Of a DNA stretch of 64,000 bases, positions 26,490 to 34,920 are shown one piece after another. The stretch covers positions 1-64,000 of the forward strand of contig NZ_BPQU01000013.1 in assembly GCF_022179445.1 (NCBI RefSeq), in the 5' to 3' direction. Made by a program: the position numbers and the translations under genes. The number at the start of each line of letters is the position of its first letter. Positions within the stretch are counted from its first letter, which is position 1. The stretch is from Methylobacterium mesophilicum (GTDB taxonomy: Bacteria > Pseudomonadota > Alphaproteobacteria > Rhizobiales > Beijerinckiaceae). The notes below the pieces were generated by a model, which was not told the DNA's origin, did no database searches, and saw only the letters and a list, made by a program, of their open reading frames with translations.

Positions 26490-27758
26490 ATGGCTGACGA
26501 CACCGAGACCGGCGCGAAGAACGGCTTGCATTCCCCGCTGCGGCGCAGGCTGCTGATGGGACTGGCCGGCGCACCGGCCCTCGCGCTGATGCCCCGCGGC
26601 GCCTGGGCCGCGGCCCCGACCTCGGCGGTGAACACCACCGGGCTCGCCGTGACCGACACCGAGGTGACCGTCGGCATCCTGCACTCGGTCACCGGCACGA
26701 TGTCGATCTCCGAGACCGGCGCCCAAGAGGCGGAAAAGCTCGCCATCGCCCAGATCAACGAGGCCGGCGGCGTGCTCGGCCGCAAGATCAAGATCATCCA
26801 GGAGGACGGCGCCTCCGACTGGCCGACCTTTGCCGAGAAGGCCAAGAAGCTCCTGGTCAACGACCATTGCGCCGCCGTGATGGGCTGCTGGACCTCGGCC
26901 TCGCGCAAGGCGGTGCTGCCGGTGTTCGAGCAGTACAACGGCCTCCTGTACTACCCGACCTTCTACGAGGGCCTGGAGCAGTCCAAGAACGTCTTCTACA
27001 CCGGCCAGGAGGCGACGCAGCAGATCCTCGCCGGGCTCGACTGGGTCCACAAGGAGAAGGGCGGCGACAGCTTCTACTTCATCGGCTCCGACTACATCTG
27101 GCCGCGCACCTCGAACAAGATCGCCCGCAAGCACGTCGAGAACGTGCTCAAGGGCAAGGTGGTCGGCGAGGAATACTTCCCGCTCGGCCACACCCAGTTC
27201 AATTCCGTCATCAACAAGATCAAGCTCACCAAGCCGAAGGTGATCTTCACCGACGTGGTCGGCGGCTCGAACGTGGCGTTCTACAAGCAGCTCAAGGCGG
27301 CGGGCATCGACCTGTCGAAGCAGGTGCTGATGACGATCTCGGTCACCGAGGACGAGATCGACGGCATCGGCGGCGAGAACATCGCCGGCGCCTATGCCTG
27401 CATGAAGTATTTCCAGTCGATCGACAACGAGAACAACAAGGCCTTCGTCGCCGCCTTCAAGAAGATGTGGGGCGAGAAGACGGTGATCGGCGACGTCACC
27501 CAGGCGGCCTATCTCGGGCCGTTCCTGTGGAAGATGGCCTGCGAGAAGGCCGGCTCCTTCGACGTCGACAAGGTGGTCGCCGCCTCCCCGGGCCTGGAGT
27601 TCAAGGGCGCCCCCGAGGGCTACGTCCGGATCGACGAGAACCATCACCTCTGGTCGAAGACCCGGGTCGGCAAGGCCAAGCCCGACGGCCAGTTCGAGAT
27701 CGTCTACACCAGCCCGGAACTGATCAAGCCGGATCCGTTCCCGAAGGGCTACCAGTAG
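26490..27758 (+). CDS. urtA: Urea/short-chain amide ABC transporter substrate-binding protein
   Basis: Periplasmic receptor of a UrtABCDE-type importer, 422 residues. The N-terminus has a twin-Arg-like segment RRRLLMGLAG and a signal peptide ending near GAWAAA. The mature part has the branched-chain-amino-acid-receptor fold of UrtA: VGILHSVTGTMSISE, GCWTSASRKAVLPVFEQ, LYYPTFYEGLEQSKNVFYTG and FIGSDYIWPRTSNKIA. These match urea/amide receptors rather than LivJ. ATG 26490 is preceded by an AGGCA ribosome site. It opens a plus-strand operon through position 35490. FmdD of Methylophilus is a related amide receptor. Confidence 0.93.
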   Translation: MADDTETGAKNGLHSPLRRRLLMGLAGAPALALMPRGAWAAAPTSAVNTTGLAVTDTEVTVGILHSVTGTMSISETGAQEAEKLAIAQINEAGGVLGRKIKIIQEDGASDWPTFAEKAKKLLVNDHCAAVMGCWTSASRKAVLPVFEQYNGLLYYPTFYEGLEQSKNVFYTGQEATQQILAGLDWVHKEKGGDSFYFIGSDYIWPRTSNKIARKHVENVLKGKVVGEEYFPLGHTQFNSVINKIKLTKPKVIFTDVVGGSNVAFYKQLKAAGIDLSKQVLMTISVTEDEIDGIGGENIAGAYACMKYFQSIDNENNKAFVAAFKKMWGEKTVIGDVTQAAYLGPFLWKMACEKAGSFDVDKVVAASPGLEFKGAPEGYVRIDENHHLWSKTRVGKAKPDGQFEIVYTSPELIKPDPFPKGYQ

Positions 27759-27828
27759 TCGCCGCCGGTACTTCCCTGCCCTGGCAGGTTCTGATGTTCG
27801 CACCGCGGCTTGAGAAGGCCGCGACAAG

Positions 27829-27925
27829 CCCCCTCTCCCATGCGGGAGAGGGTTGGGGTGAGGGACCAGGTCTTTCCGGGGAGGTCGCATCCCTCGCCCT
27901 GTCCCTCTCCCGCACGGGAGAGGGG
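27829..27925. repeat. Palindromic mosaic repeat, type A, copy 1
   Basis: Two facing arms, ccctctcccatgcgggagag and ccctctcccgcacgggagag, each carry a small hairpin and flank a ~27-bp spacer (accaggtctttccgggg and on). Arms plus spacer fill the urtA-urtB gap. The spacer reads as the reverse complement of the spacer in the copy at 33186-33282. Confidence 0.8.
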
Positions 27926-28028
27926 ACCTGCGCCTCAACCGGCATCGTCTGAATCCGGTGGCACCTGGCGGGAAAGACCTCGCTCCGGACGATCACCACA
28001 CCAGCTAGATCGCGGGAGACACGAGAAA

Positions 28029-28955
28029 ATGTTGGGCGAGTATTCCCTCGGCGACCTCGGCGCGATCTTCGCCATGCAGGGCTTCGCCGGCCTGATCCTG
28101 TTCTCGGTCTACCTGCTGATGGCGCTGGGACTGGCGATCATCTTCGGGCAGATGGGCGTGATCAACATGGCCCACGGGGAGTTCATGATCCTCGGGGCCT
28201 ACGTCACCTATCTCTGCTCGGCGTTCTGCCAGAGCTACCTGCCGGCTTTGTTCCCGGTCTACTTCTTCGTCGCGATGGGGCTGGCGTTCCTCGCCTCCGG
28301 GGCGCTCGGCATGCTGGTGGAGTGGAGCCTGATCCGGTTCCTCTACAAGCGCCCGCTCGACACGCTGCTCGCCACCTGGGGCCTGTCGCTGATCCTGCAG
28401 CAGGCCTACCGCTCGATCTTCGGCGCCCGCGAGGTCGGCGTCGAATTGCCGTCCTGGCTGATCGGCTCGGTGCAGGTCACCGACACGATCGAGATCCCGG
28501 TCAACGGCCTGTTCGTGATGGCCATCACCATCCTGATCACGGTCAGCGTGGCCCTGCTGATCTACCGCTCGCGCTTCGGCCAGCAGGTCCGGGCCGTGAT
28601 GGCCAACCGCGCCATGGCCGGCGCCGTCGGCATCGATACCGAGAAGGTCGACCGCTACACGTTCGGCCTCGGCTGCGGCATCGCGGGCGTGGCCGGCTCG
28701 GCCTTCACGATGATCGGCTCGACCGGGCCGACTTCGGGTCAGCTCTACATCGTCGACACCTTCCTGATCGTCGTGTTCGGCGGCGCCGCGAGCCTCTTGG
28801 GCACCATCGCGTCGGCCTTCTCGATCTCGCAGACGCAATCGACCCTGGAATTCTTCCTCTCCGGCTCGATGGCCAAGGTGATCACCCTGCTCGCGGTGGT
28901 CGGCATCCTGATGTTGCGGCCGCAGGGCCTCTTCACCCTCAAGGTCCGGCGCTGA
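28029..28955 (+). CDS. urtB: Urea/amide ABC transporter permease UrtB
   Basis: Inner-membrane permease of the UrtABCDE importer, LivH-like, 308 residues. About eight membrane segments are visible, with the family sequence FGQMGVINMAHGEFMILGAY near residue 38, TWGLSLILQQAYRSIFGA, and the ATPase-contact loop RAVMANRAMAGAVGIDTEKV. The ATG at 28029 follows GGGAGACACGAG. A repeat of ~100 bp separates it from urtA, yet the gene order and direction suggest one operon. It ends 10 bp before urtC. Confidence 0.93.
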   Translation: MLGEYSLGDLGAIFAMQGFAGLILFSVYLLMALGLAIIFGQMGVINMAHGEFMILGAYVTYLCSAFCQSYLPALFPVYFFVAMGLAFLASGALGMLVEWSLIRFLYKRPLDTLLATWGLSLILQQAYRSIFGAREVGVELPSWLIGSVQVTDTIEIPVNGLFVMAITILITVSVALLIYRSRFGQQVRAVMANRAMAGAVGIDTEKVDRYTFGLGCGIAGVAGSAFTMIGSTGPTSGQLYIVDTFLIVVFGGAASLLGTIASAFSISQTQSTLEFFLSGSMAKVITLLAVVGILMLRPQGLFTLKVRR

Positions 28956-28965
28956 GGATTTCCCG

Positions 28966-30138
28966 ATGACCAATCCGGTCCAGACCCTGACCAAGTCGGT
29001 CACCGTCAACGACAACCCGTTCATGAAGCCGGTGGAGTGGCTGAGCCTGGCTCTGCTCGCCGGGGTGATCCTGGTGGTCCTTCCCCTGGCGCTCGACGGG
29101 TTCCGCCTCAACCTCGTCGGCAAGTACCTGACCTACGCCTTCGTGGCCCTCGGGCTCGTGATCTGCTGGGGCTATGCCGGTATTTTGTCCTTAGGCCAGG
29201 GCGTATTTTTCGGCTTGGGTGGGTACTGCATGGCCATGTACCTGAAGCTCGAAGCTTCGAGCGTCGCCAACACGAAAATCCAGTCGACGCCGGGCATCCC
29301 GGACTTCATGGACTGGAACCAGATCACCGCGGTGCCGTGGTTCTGGCTGCCATTCAAGAGCCTGCCGCTGACCCTGATCCTGGTGGTGGCGGTTCCGGTC
29401 CTGTTCGCCTTCATCATCTCCTATGCGATGTTCAAGCGCCGGGTCGGCGGCACCTATTTCGCGATCATCACCCAGGCGATCGCCGCGATCCTGACGATCC
29501 TGATCGTCGGCCAGCAGGGCTACACCGGCGGCATCAACGGCATCACCGACCTGCGCACCCTCCACGGCTGGGACATCCGCACCGACCACGCCAAGGTGAT
29601 CCTGTACTTCGTCAACGGCGGCCTGCTGCTGGCCTGCATCCTCGCCGCGCAATACGTGAAGAAGTCGAAGCTCGGGCGGATCCTCGTCGCCATGCGCGAC
29701 AAGGAGGACCGGGTCCGGTTCTCGGGCTACTCGGTGGCGGGCTTCAAGGTCTTCGCCTTCTGCCTGGCGGCCGCCTTCGCGGCGATCGGCGGAGCGATGT
29801 TCACCCTGCAGGTCGGGTTCATGTCGCCCTCCTTCGTGGGCATCGTGCCCTCGATCGAGATGGTGATCTACGCCGCGGTCGGCGGGCGCCTGTCGCTGTT
29901 CGGCGCGGTCTGGGGCACGCTGCTGGTGAACTGGGCCAAGACCAGCTTCTCCGAGAGCTTTCCGGATCTCTGGCTGTTCGGCCTCGGCGCCCTGTTCATC
30001 GCGGTGGTGCTCGCCTTCCCGAACGGTCTGGCCGGCATCTGGCGCGAGCAGATCGAGCCCCGCCTGACCCGCCGGGTGAAGGGTCTGCGCCCCCCCGAGA
30101 CCACCATCGTCCCGCCCCACGGCGCTCCGGCCGAGTGA
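28966..30138 (+). CDS. urtC: Urea/amide ABC transporter permease UrtC
   Basis: Second permease subunit (LivM-like), 390 residues. The N-terminal ~30 residues are cytoplasmic, followed by about nine membrane segments. Typical stretches are CWGYAGILSLGQGVFFGLGG, the ATPase-contact loop VAMRDKEDRVRFSGYSVAGF and the late VGGRLSLFGAVWGTLLVNW. A loop of ~45 residues after the third segment (EASSVANTKIQSTPGIPDF) is a UrtC feature absent from LivM. It is 7 bp from urtD. Confidence 0.93.
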   Translation: MTNPVQTLTKSVTVNDNPFMKPVEWLSLALLAGVILVVLPLALDGFRLNLVGKYLTYAFVALGLVICWGYAGILSLGQGVFFGLGGYCMAMYLKLEASSVANTKIQSTPGIPDFMDWNQITAVPWFWLPFKSLPLTLILVVAVPVLFAFIISYAMFKRRVGGTYFAIITQAIAAILTILIVGQQGYTGGINGITDLRTLHGWDIRTDHAKVILYFVNGGLLLACILAAQYVKKSKLGRILVAMRDKEDRVRFSGYSVAGFKVFAFCLAAAFAAIGGAMFTLQVGFMSPSFVGIVPSIEMVIYAAVGGRLSLFGAVWGTLLVNWAKTSFSESFPDLWLFGLGALFIAVVLAFPNGLAGIWREQIEPRLTRRVKGLRPPETTIVPPHGAPAE

Positions 30139-30145
30139 GGATGTC

Positions 30146-30931
30146 ATGAACGCCGCGATCCTCTCCTCCCCCGTGGTCGGCGCCGAGGCCGCGCCGCCCG
30201 ATTACCTCCTCGCCGTCGAGGCGCTGACCGTCTCGTTCGACGGCTTCAAAGCGGTCAACGACGTGTCGTTCTACGTCGACCCTGACGAGATCCGGGTGAT
30301 CATCGGCCCGAACGGCGCCGGCAAGACCACGGTGCTCGACCTGATCTGCGGGCGCACCCGGGCCAGCGCCGGATCGATCAAGTACAAGGGCCAGGAGCTG
30401 ACCAAGCTCACCGAGAGCGCGATCGTACAGGCCGGGGTCGGCCGCAAGTTCCAGACGCCATCGATCTACGACGACCTCACGGTGTTCGAGAACCTAGAGA
30501 TCTCGTTCCCCCGCGGGCGCACCGTGTTCGGCGCCCTCACCTTCAAGCGCGACGCCGAGGTCCGCGACCGGATCCACGAGATCGCCGAGACGATCTTCCT
30601 GAAGGACCAGCTCAAGGAGCGGGCCGAGTTCCTGAGCCACGGCCAGAAGCAGTGGCTCGAGATCGGCATGCTGCTGATCCAGGACCCGGAGCTTCTGATG
30701 CTCGACGAGCCGGTCGCCGGGATGAGCGTCGGCGAGCGGATCAAGACCGCGGAGCTGCTCAACCAGATCATCAAGGGCCGCTCGGTCCTGGTGATCGAGC
30801 ACGACATGAAGTTCGTCGAGGACATCGCCCACCGGGTGACCGTGCTGCACCAGGGCAAGGTGCTGTCCGAAGGCTCGATGGAGCGGGTCAAGAACGACCC
30901 GAAGGTCATCGAAGTGTATCTGGGACATTGA
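30146..30931 (+). CDS. urtD: Urea/amide ABC transporter ATPase UrtD
   Basis: First ATPase of the importer (LivG-like), 261 residues. Walker A GPNGAGKTT lies near residue 54, the Q-loop in RKFQTPSIYDDLTVFENLE, the signature in FLSHGQKQWLEIGMLL (a variant of LSGGQ: LSHGQ), Walker B LLMLDEPVAGM and the switch His in IEHDMKFVEDI. LSHGQ is usual in UrtD/LivG proteins. The stop is two bases before the urtE start, so translation is likely coupled. Confidence 0.93.
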   Translation: MNAAILSSPVVGAEAAPPDYLLAVEALTVSFDGFKAVNDVSFYVDPDEIRVIIGPNGAGKTTVLDLICGRTRASAGSIKYKGQELTKLTESAIVQAGVGRKFQTPSIYDDLTVFENLEISFPRGRTVFGALTFKRDAEVRDRIHEIAETIFLKDQLKERAEFLSHGQKQWLEIGMLLIQDPELLMLDEPVAGMSVGERIKTAELLNQIIKGRSVLVIEHDMKFVEDIAHRVTVLHQGKVLSEGSMERVKNDPKVIEVYLGH

Positions 30932-30933
30932 CG

Positions 30934-31698
30934 ATGGGCTCGCTCCAGACCGCGCACCCGCCCCTGGTCAAGGCGCCTCCGCACGTCGCGATTCCCGATG
31001 TGGCTCCGGCGCTCGCCGTCCACGACCTCCACGCTGCCTACGGCCAGAGCGAGGTCCTGCACGGGCTCAGCTTCTCGGTGGCGCCCGGCGAGATCGTCGC
31101 CGTGATGGGCCGCAACGGCATGGGCAAGACCACCCTGATGAAGACCCTGATGGGCCTCGTGCCCGTCAAATCCGGGACGATCCGGGTCGAGGGCGAGGAG
31201 GTCGCGGGGCTCAAGAGCCACGCCCGGGTCGCCAAGGGCCTCGCCTACGTGCCGCAGGGCCGGATGATTTTCTCCACCATGACGGTCCAGGAGAACATCG
31301 AGACCGGCCTGACCGTCACCGGCGCCCGCAAGGTGCCGCAGGACCTTTACGACATGTTCCCGGTCCTGCTGGAGATGAAGGGAAGGCGCGGCGGCAACCT
31401 GTCGGGCGGCCAGCAGCAGCAGCTCGCCATCGCCCGGGCGCTCGCCAGCCGGCCGAAGGTGCTGCTGCTCGACGAGCCCACGGAGGGCATCCAGCCCTCG
31501 ATCATCCGCGAGATGGGCCGGACCCTCAAGAAGATCCGCGACGACCGCGGCCTCTCCATCGTGGTTTCCGAGCAGGTCCTGAGCTTCGCCCTCGACGTCG
31601 CCGACCGGGTCATCGTCGTGGAGAACGGCGCCATCGTGCACGAGGCGCCCCGCGACGGCATCGACGAGGCGCAGGTCGCCCGGTTCCTGTCGGTCTGA
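30934..31698 (+). CDS. urtE: Urea/amide ABC transporter ATPase UrtE
   Basis: Second ATPase of the importer (LivF-like), 254 residues with a ~25-residue N-terminal extension. Walker A GRNGMGKTT is near residue 63, followed by the Q-loop VPQGRMIFSTMTVQENIETG, signature NLSGGQQQQLAIARAL, Walker B LLLDEPTEGIQPS and the H-region VVSEQVLSFAL, where the usual switch His is Gln. GRNGMGKTT and EGIQPS are typical of UrtE. A palindromic repeat separates it from fmdA. Confidence 0.93.
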   Translation: MGSLQTAHPPLVKAPPHVAIPDVAPALAVHDLHAAYGQSEVLHGLSFSVAPGEIVAVMGRNGMGKTTLMKTLMGLVPVKSGTIRVEGEEVAGLKSHARVAKGLAYVPQGRMIFSTMTVQENIETGLTVTGARKVPQDLYDMFPVLLEMKGRRGGNLSGGQQQQLAIARALASRPKVLLLDEPTEGIQPSIIREMGRTLKKIRDDRGLSIVVSEQVLSFALDVADRVIVVENGAIVHEAPRDGIDEAQVARFLSV

Positions 31699-31756
31699 GG
31701 ATCCGCCGGCTTCGACGCCAGCGAAGGCAATGCCCGGTCCCGGGTCGGACGCGGGT

Positions 31757-31852
31757 CCCCTCTCCTGAGGGAGAGGGACAGGGTGAGGGGCGTGCCCTCT
31801 CCGGAGGGTTCTCCTCCTTCACCCCAGCCCTCTCCCGAACGGGAGAAGGGGG
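31757..31852. repeat. Palindromic mosaic repeat, type A, copy 2 (inverted)
   Basis: Same arms as copies 1 and 3 but in the opposite order: the acagggtgagggg arm comes first and the caccccagccctctcccg arm last. The spacer (cgtgccctctccggaggg and on) is different in sequence. It fills the urtE-fmdA gap. Confidence 0.75.
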
Positions 31853-31928
31853 CGTGTCGCGCCGGACAATCTCGCGCGGCCGTCCGTGAAGACTTGGCAG
31901 TCAAGATCGCAGCAGGGAGTCGTAAAAA

Positions 31929-33158
31929 ATGCCCGAGACGCTGATCAAGGTCGATCTCACGCAATCGGCCTATGACAACGACATGGTGCACAACCGGTGG
32001 CACCCCGACATCCCGATGGTCGCCACGGTCAAGCCGGGCGACGACTTCATCGTCGAGACCTACGACTGGACCGGCGGTTTCATCAAGAACAACGATTCCG
32101 CCGACGACGTGCGCGACATCGACCTGTCGATCGTCCACTTCCTGTCCGGTCCGATCGGCGTCGAGGGCGCAGAGCCCGGCGACCTGCTGGTGGTGGACCT
32201 GCTCGACATCGGCGCCAAGCCGGAGAGTCAGTGGGGCTTCAACGGGTTCTTCTCCAAGAAGAACGGCGGCGGCTTCCTCGACGAGCACTTCCCCCAGGCC
32301 CAGAAGTCGATCTGGGACTTCGAGGGCCTGTTCACGAAATCCCGCCACGTGCCGGGCGTGCGCTTCCCCGGCCTGATCCATCCCGGCCTGATCGGCTGCC
32401 TGCCCGATCCGAAGATGCTGGAGACCTGGAACACCCGGGAGAAGGCGCTCTACGACACCAACCCCGAGCGCGTGCCGGCGCTCGCCACCCTGCCCTTCGG
32501 CCCGACCGCCCATATGGGCCGGCTGAAGGGCGAGGCGAAGGACGCGGCCGCCGCCACGGGCGCCCGTACGGTCCCGCCCCGGGAGCACGGCGGCAATTGC
32601 GACATCAAGGATCTGTCGCGCGGCTCGAAGATCTACTTCCCGGTCTACGTGCCGGGCGCCGGCCTCTCGATGGGCGACCTGCATTTCAGCCAGGGCGACG
32701 GCGAGATCACCTTCTGCGGCGCCATCGAGATGGCCGGCTGGGTGCATCTCAAGGTCGAGCTGATCAAGGACGGCATGGCCAAGTACGGGATCCGGAACCC
32801 GATCTTCAAGCCGTCGCCGATCACCCCGAAATACGACGACCACCTGATCTTCGAGGGCATCTCCGTCGACGAGCACGGCGGCCAGCATTATTTGGATGTT
32901 CACATCGCCTATCGGCAGGCCTGCCTGAACGCGATCGAGTACCTCAAGAAGTTCGGCTATTCGGGCGCGCAGGCCTACTCGATCCTGGGCACGGCGCCTG
33001 TGCAGGGGCACATTTCGGGGGTGGTCGACATCCCGAATGCCTGCGCGACCCTGTGGATTCCGACCAAGATCTTCGAGTTCGACATCAATCCCGGTGCCGA
33101 CGGGCCGACGAAGTTCCTCGACGGCTCGATCCAGATGCCGCTCTCGCCGGACCTGTGA
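31929..33158 (+). CDS. fmdA: Formamidase, acetamidase/formamidase (FmdA) family
   Basis: Hydrolyses formamide, and possibly other short amides, to ammonia and the acid; cytoplasmic. The 409-residue product matches the FmdA_AmdA family length. Recognisable parts are the start PETLIKVDLTQSAYDNDMVH with NRWHPDIP, PGDDFIVETYDWTGG, HVPGVRFPGLIHPGLIGCLP, the catalytic-site PREHGGNCDIKDLSRGSKI and ILGTAPVQGHISGVVDIPNA. Zn and His/Glu ligands are expected in this region. ATG 31929 follows AGGGAGTCG. Methylophilus methylotrophus has a comparable fmdA-fmdB-transporter cluster. The substrate range is inferred. Confidence 0.92.
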   Translation: MPETLIKVDLTQSAYDNDMVHNRWHPDIPMVATVKPGDDFIVETYDWTGGFIKNNDSADDVRDIDLSIVHFLSGPIGVEGAEPGDLLVVDLLDIGAKPESQWGFNGFFSKKNGGGFLDEHFPQAQKSIWDFEGLFTKSRHVPGVRFPGLIHPGLIGCLPDPKMLETWNTREKALYDTNPERVPALATLPFGPTAHMGRLKGEAKDAAAATGARTVPPREHGGNCDIKDLSRGSKIYFPVYVPGAGLSMGDLHFSQGDGEITFCGAIEMAGWVHLKVELIKDGMAKYGIRNPIFKPSPITPKYDDHLIFEGISVDEHGGQHYLDVHIAYRQACLNAIEYLKKFGYSGAQAYSILGTAPVQGHISGVVDIPNACATLWIPTKIFEFDINPGADGPTKFLDGSIQMPLSPDL

Positions 33159-33185
33159 TCTGCCGCCGGTCACGAATGCGACCGG

Positions 33186-33282
33186 CCCCCTCTCCCGTGC
33201 GGGAGAGGGTTGGGGTGAGGGATGCGACGTTTCCGGAAAGACCTGTCCCCTCACCCTGTCCCTCTCCCGCACGGGAGAGGGG
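33186..33282. repeat. Palindromic mosaic repeat, type A, copy 3
   Basis: Same order of arms as copy 1 (ttggggtgaggg arm first, accctgtccctctcccgc arm last) around the spacer gatgcgacgtttccggaaag and on. The spacer is close to the reverse complement of the one in copy 1, as if it had flipped between the arms. It fills the fmdA-fmdB gap. Confidence 0.8.
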
Positions 33283-33316
33283 ACCCGCGCCCTTACATTT
33301 CGCCGGGAGCCTCGAA

Positions 33317-33634
33317 ATGCCCGTCTACGATTACGCGTGCCAGGCCTGCGGGCCGTTCACCGCCATGCGGCCGATGGCGGAGTTCAAGGATCCGCACGCT
33401 TGCCCGGATTGCGGGGCAGCCTGCGAACGGGCCTTCCGCACCGCACCGCGGATCTCCGGCATGGATGCGGGGCTCAAGGCGGCCCACGCCACCAACGAGC
33501 GCAGCCGCCACGCGCCGCGGCGCTCGGCGGGCCACGGCGCCGGCTGCGGCTGCTGCTCTCCGAAGAAGACGGCCTCGGCCCCCGCTGCGGCCAAGAGCTT
33601 CCCGAGCGCGCGGCCCTGGATGATCAGCCACTGA
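33317..33634 (+). CDS. fmdB: FmdB family zinc-ribbon protein
   Basis: A 105-residue protein with an N-terminal FmdB zinc ribbon: MPVYDYACQACG and CPDCGAACERAF place four Cys at residues 8, 11, 29 and 32. The remainder is basic and low in complexity, ending with a second small Cys group (GAGCGCCSPKK). FmdB was named as a regulatory protein of the Methylophilus fmd operon, but its action is not proven. The ATG at 33317 overlaps no neighbour and has a weak ribosome site. It sits in the middle of this amide-use operon. Confidence 0.9.
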   Translation: MPVYDYACQACGPFTAMRPMAEFKDPHACPDCGAACERAFRTAPRISGMDAGLKAAHATNERSRHAPRRSAGHGAGCGCCSPKKTASAPAAAKSFPSARPWMISH

Positions 33635-33642
33635 ACTACCAG

Positions 33643-33811
33643 CCACCCTCCCCCCTCTGCGGGGGAGGGTGCCCCGCGGATGCGGGGCGGGAGAGGGGCA
33701 GCGCGACGGTTCAGGACGTGAAGCCCGTCACGACCTTTCCGGACACGTCGCTCCCCTCTCCCGACCCGGCCTGACGGCCGGGCCACCCTCCCCCGCAGAG
33801 GGGGGAGGGAG
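33643..33811. repeat. Palindromic mosaic repeat, type B
   Basis: A 169-bp palindromic mosaic: ccaccctccccc...gggggaggg at the left, a GGGAGAGGGGCAGCG arm matched by CGCTCCCCTCTCCC at the right, and a terminal ccaccctcccccgcagag. It fills the fmdB-amiE gap. Its last ~55 bp match the first 56 bp of the window. Confidence 0.8.
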
Positions 33812-33837
33812 ATCGCAAGCCAGGAGGAACCCACGCC

Positions 33838-34893
33838 ATGATGCACGGAGACATCTCGTCCAGCCAGGACAGCGTCGGCGTCGCCGTCGTGAACTATAAG
33901 ATGCCCCGCCTTCATACCCGCGCCGAGGTGCTGGAGAACGCCAAGGCGATCGGCAAGATGATCGTCGGCATGAAGACCGGCCTGCCCGGGCTCGACCTCG
34001 TGATCTTCCCCGAATACTCCACTCACGGCATCATGTACGACGCCGCCGAGATGTACGAGACCGCCTCGTCCGTGCCGGGGGCGGAGACCGAGGTGTTCGC
34101 CGCCGCCTGCCGGGAGGCCAAGGTCTGGGGCGTGTTCTCGCTGACCGGCGAGCGCCACGAGGAACACCCGCACAAGGCCCCCTACAACACCCTGATCCTG
34201 ATGAACGACCAGGGCGAGATCGTGCAGAAGTACCGCAAGATCATGCCCTGGACGCCGATCGAGGGCTGGTATCCTGGCGACCGCACCTACGTCTCGGACG
34301 GGCCGAAGGGCCTCAAGATCAGCCTGATCATCTGCGACGACGGCAACTATCCCGAGATCTGGCGCGACTGCGCCATGCGCGGGGCCGAGCTGATCATCCG
34401 CTGCCAGGGCTACATGTACCCGGCCAAGGAACAGCAGATCCTGATGTCGAAGGCGATGGCGTTCGCCAACAACACCTACGTTGCGGTGGCCAATGCCGCC
34501 GGTTTCGACGGCGTCTACAGCTATTTCGGCCACTCGGCGATCATCGGCTTCGACGGCCGCACGCTCGGCGAGTGCGGCGAGGAGGAGATGGGCATCCAGT
34601 ACGCCGCCCTGTCGAAATTCCTGATCCGGGACTCGCGCGCCCACGGCCAATCCGAGAACCACCTCTTCAAGCTGCTCCACCGCGGCTACACCGGCATGAT
34701 CAACTCCAAGGAGAACCGGCACGGCCTGTCGGAATGCCCCTACGAGTTCTACCGGCGCTGGATCGAGGATCCCGACGGAACCCGCGACGCCGTTCGGGCC
34801 ATTACCCGGCACTCTGTCGGCACCGAGGAATGCCCGATCGCGGGCATCCCGTTCGTCGGCAAAGGCGAAGGCGCGCCCGACCCGGTGCGCTGA
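33838..34893 (+). CDS. amiE: Aliphatic amidase (acylamide amidohydrolase)
   Basis: Nitrilase-fold enzyme hydrolysing short-chain amides to the acid and ammonia; 351 residues, almost the length of Pseudomonas AmiE (346). The catalytic residues align without gaps: Glu59 (VIFPEYS), Lys134 (KYRKIMPW) and Cys166 ([12 protein letters not shown]). [20 protein letters not shown] is also typical. It differs from FmdA in fold and mechanism. A strong AGGAGG lies 10 nt before the first ATG (33838); the second ATG (33841) is an alternative. The gene is downstream of urt and fmd, so it probably acts on imported amides. Confidence 0.94.
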   Translation: MMHGDISSSQDSVGVAVVNYKMPRLHTRAEVLENAKAIGKMIVGMKTGLPGLDLVIFPEYSTHGIMYDAAEMYETASSVPGAETEVFAAACREAKVWGVFSLTGERHEEHPHKAPYNTLILMNDQGEIVQKYRKIMPWTPIEGWYPGDRTYVSDGPKGLKISLIICDDGNYPEIWRDCAMRGAELIIRCQGYMYPAKEQQILMSKAMAFANNTYVAVANAAGFDGVYSYFGHSAIIGFDGRTLGECGEEEMGIQYAALSKFLIRDSRAHGQSENHLFKLLHRGYTGMINSKENRHGLSECPYEFYRRWIEDPDGTRDAVRAITRHSVGTEECPIAGIPFVGKGEGAPDPVR

Positions 34894-34920
34894 GACCCCA
34901 GCAACGGATCACAGGCCCCC

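Noticed and set aside
22796..26938. 1380-residue minus-strand open frame over the kinase
   Set aside because: Out of frame with the kinase. Its amino acid composition is Arg/Gly/Ala-rich and motif-free; the 22861-26235 frame has all the domains.
27829..33811. CRISPR-like regular repeats
   Set aside because: The repeats are palindromic mosaics, far apart, each between genes, without regular spacers or cas genes.
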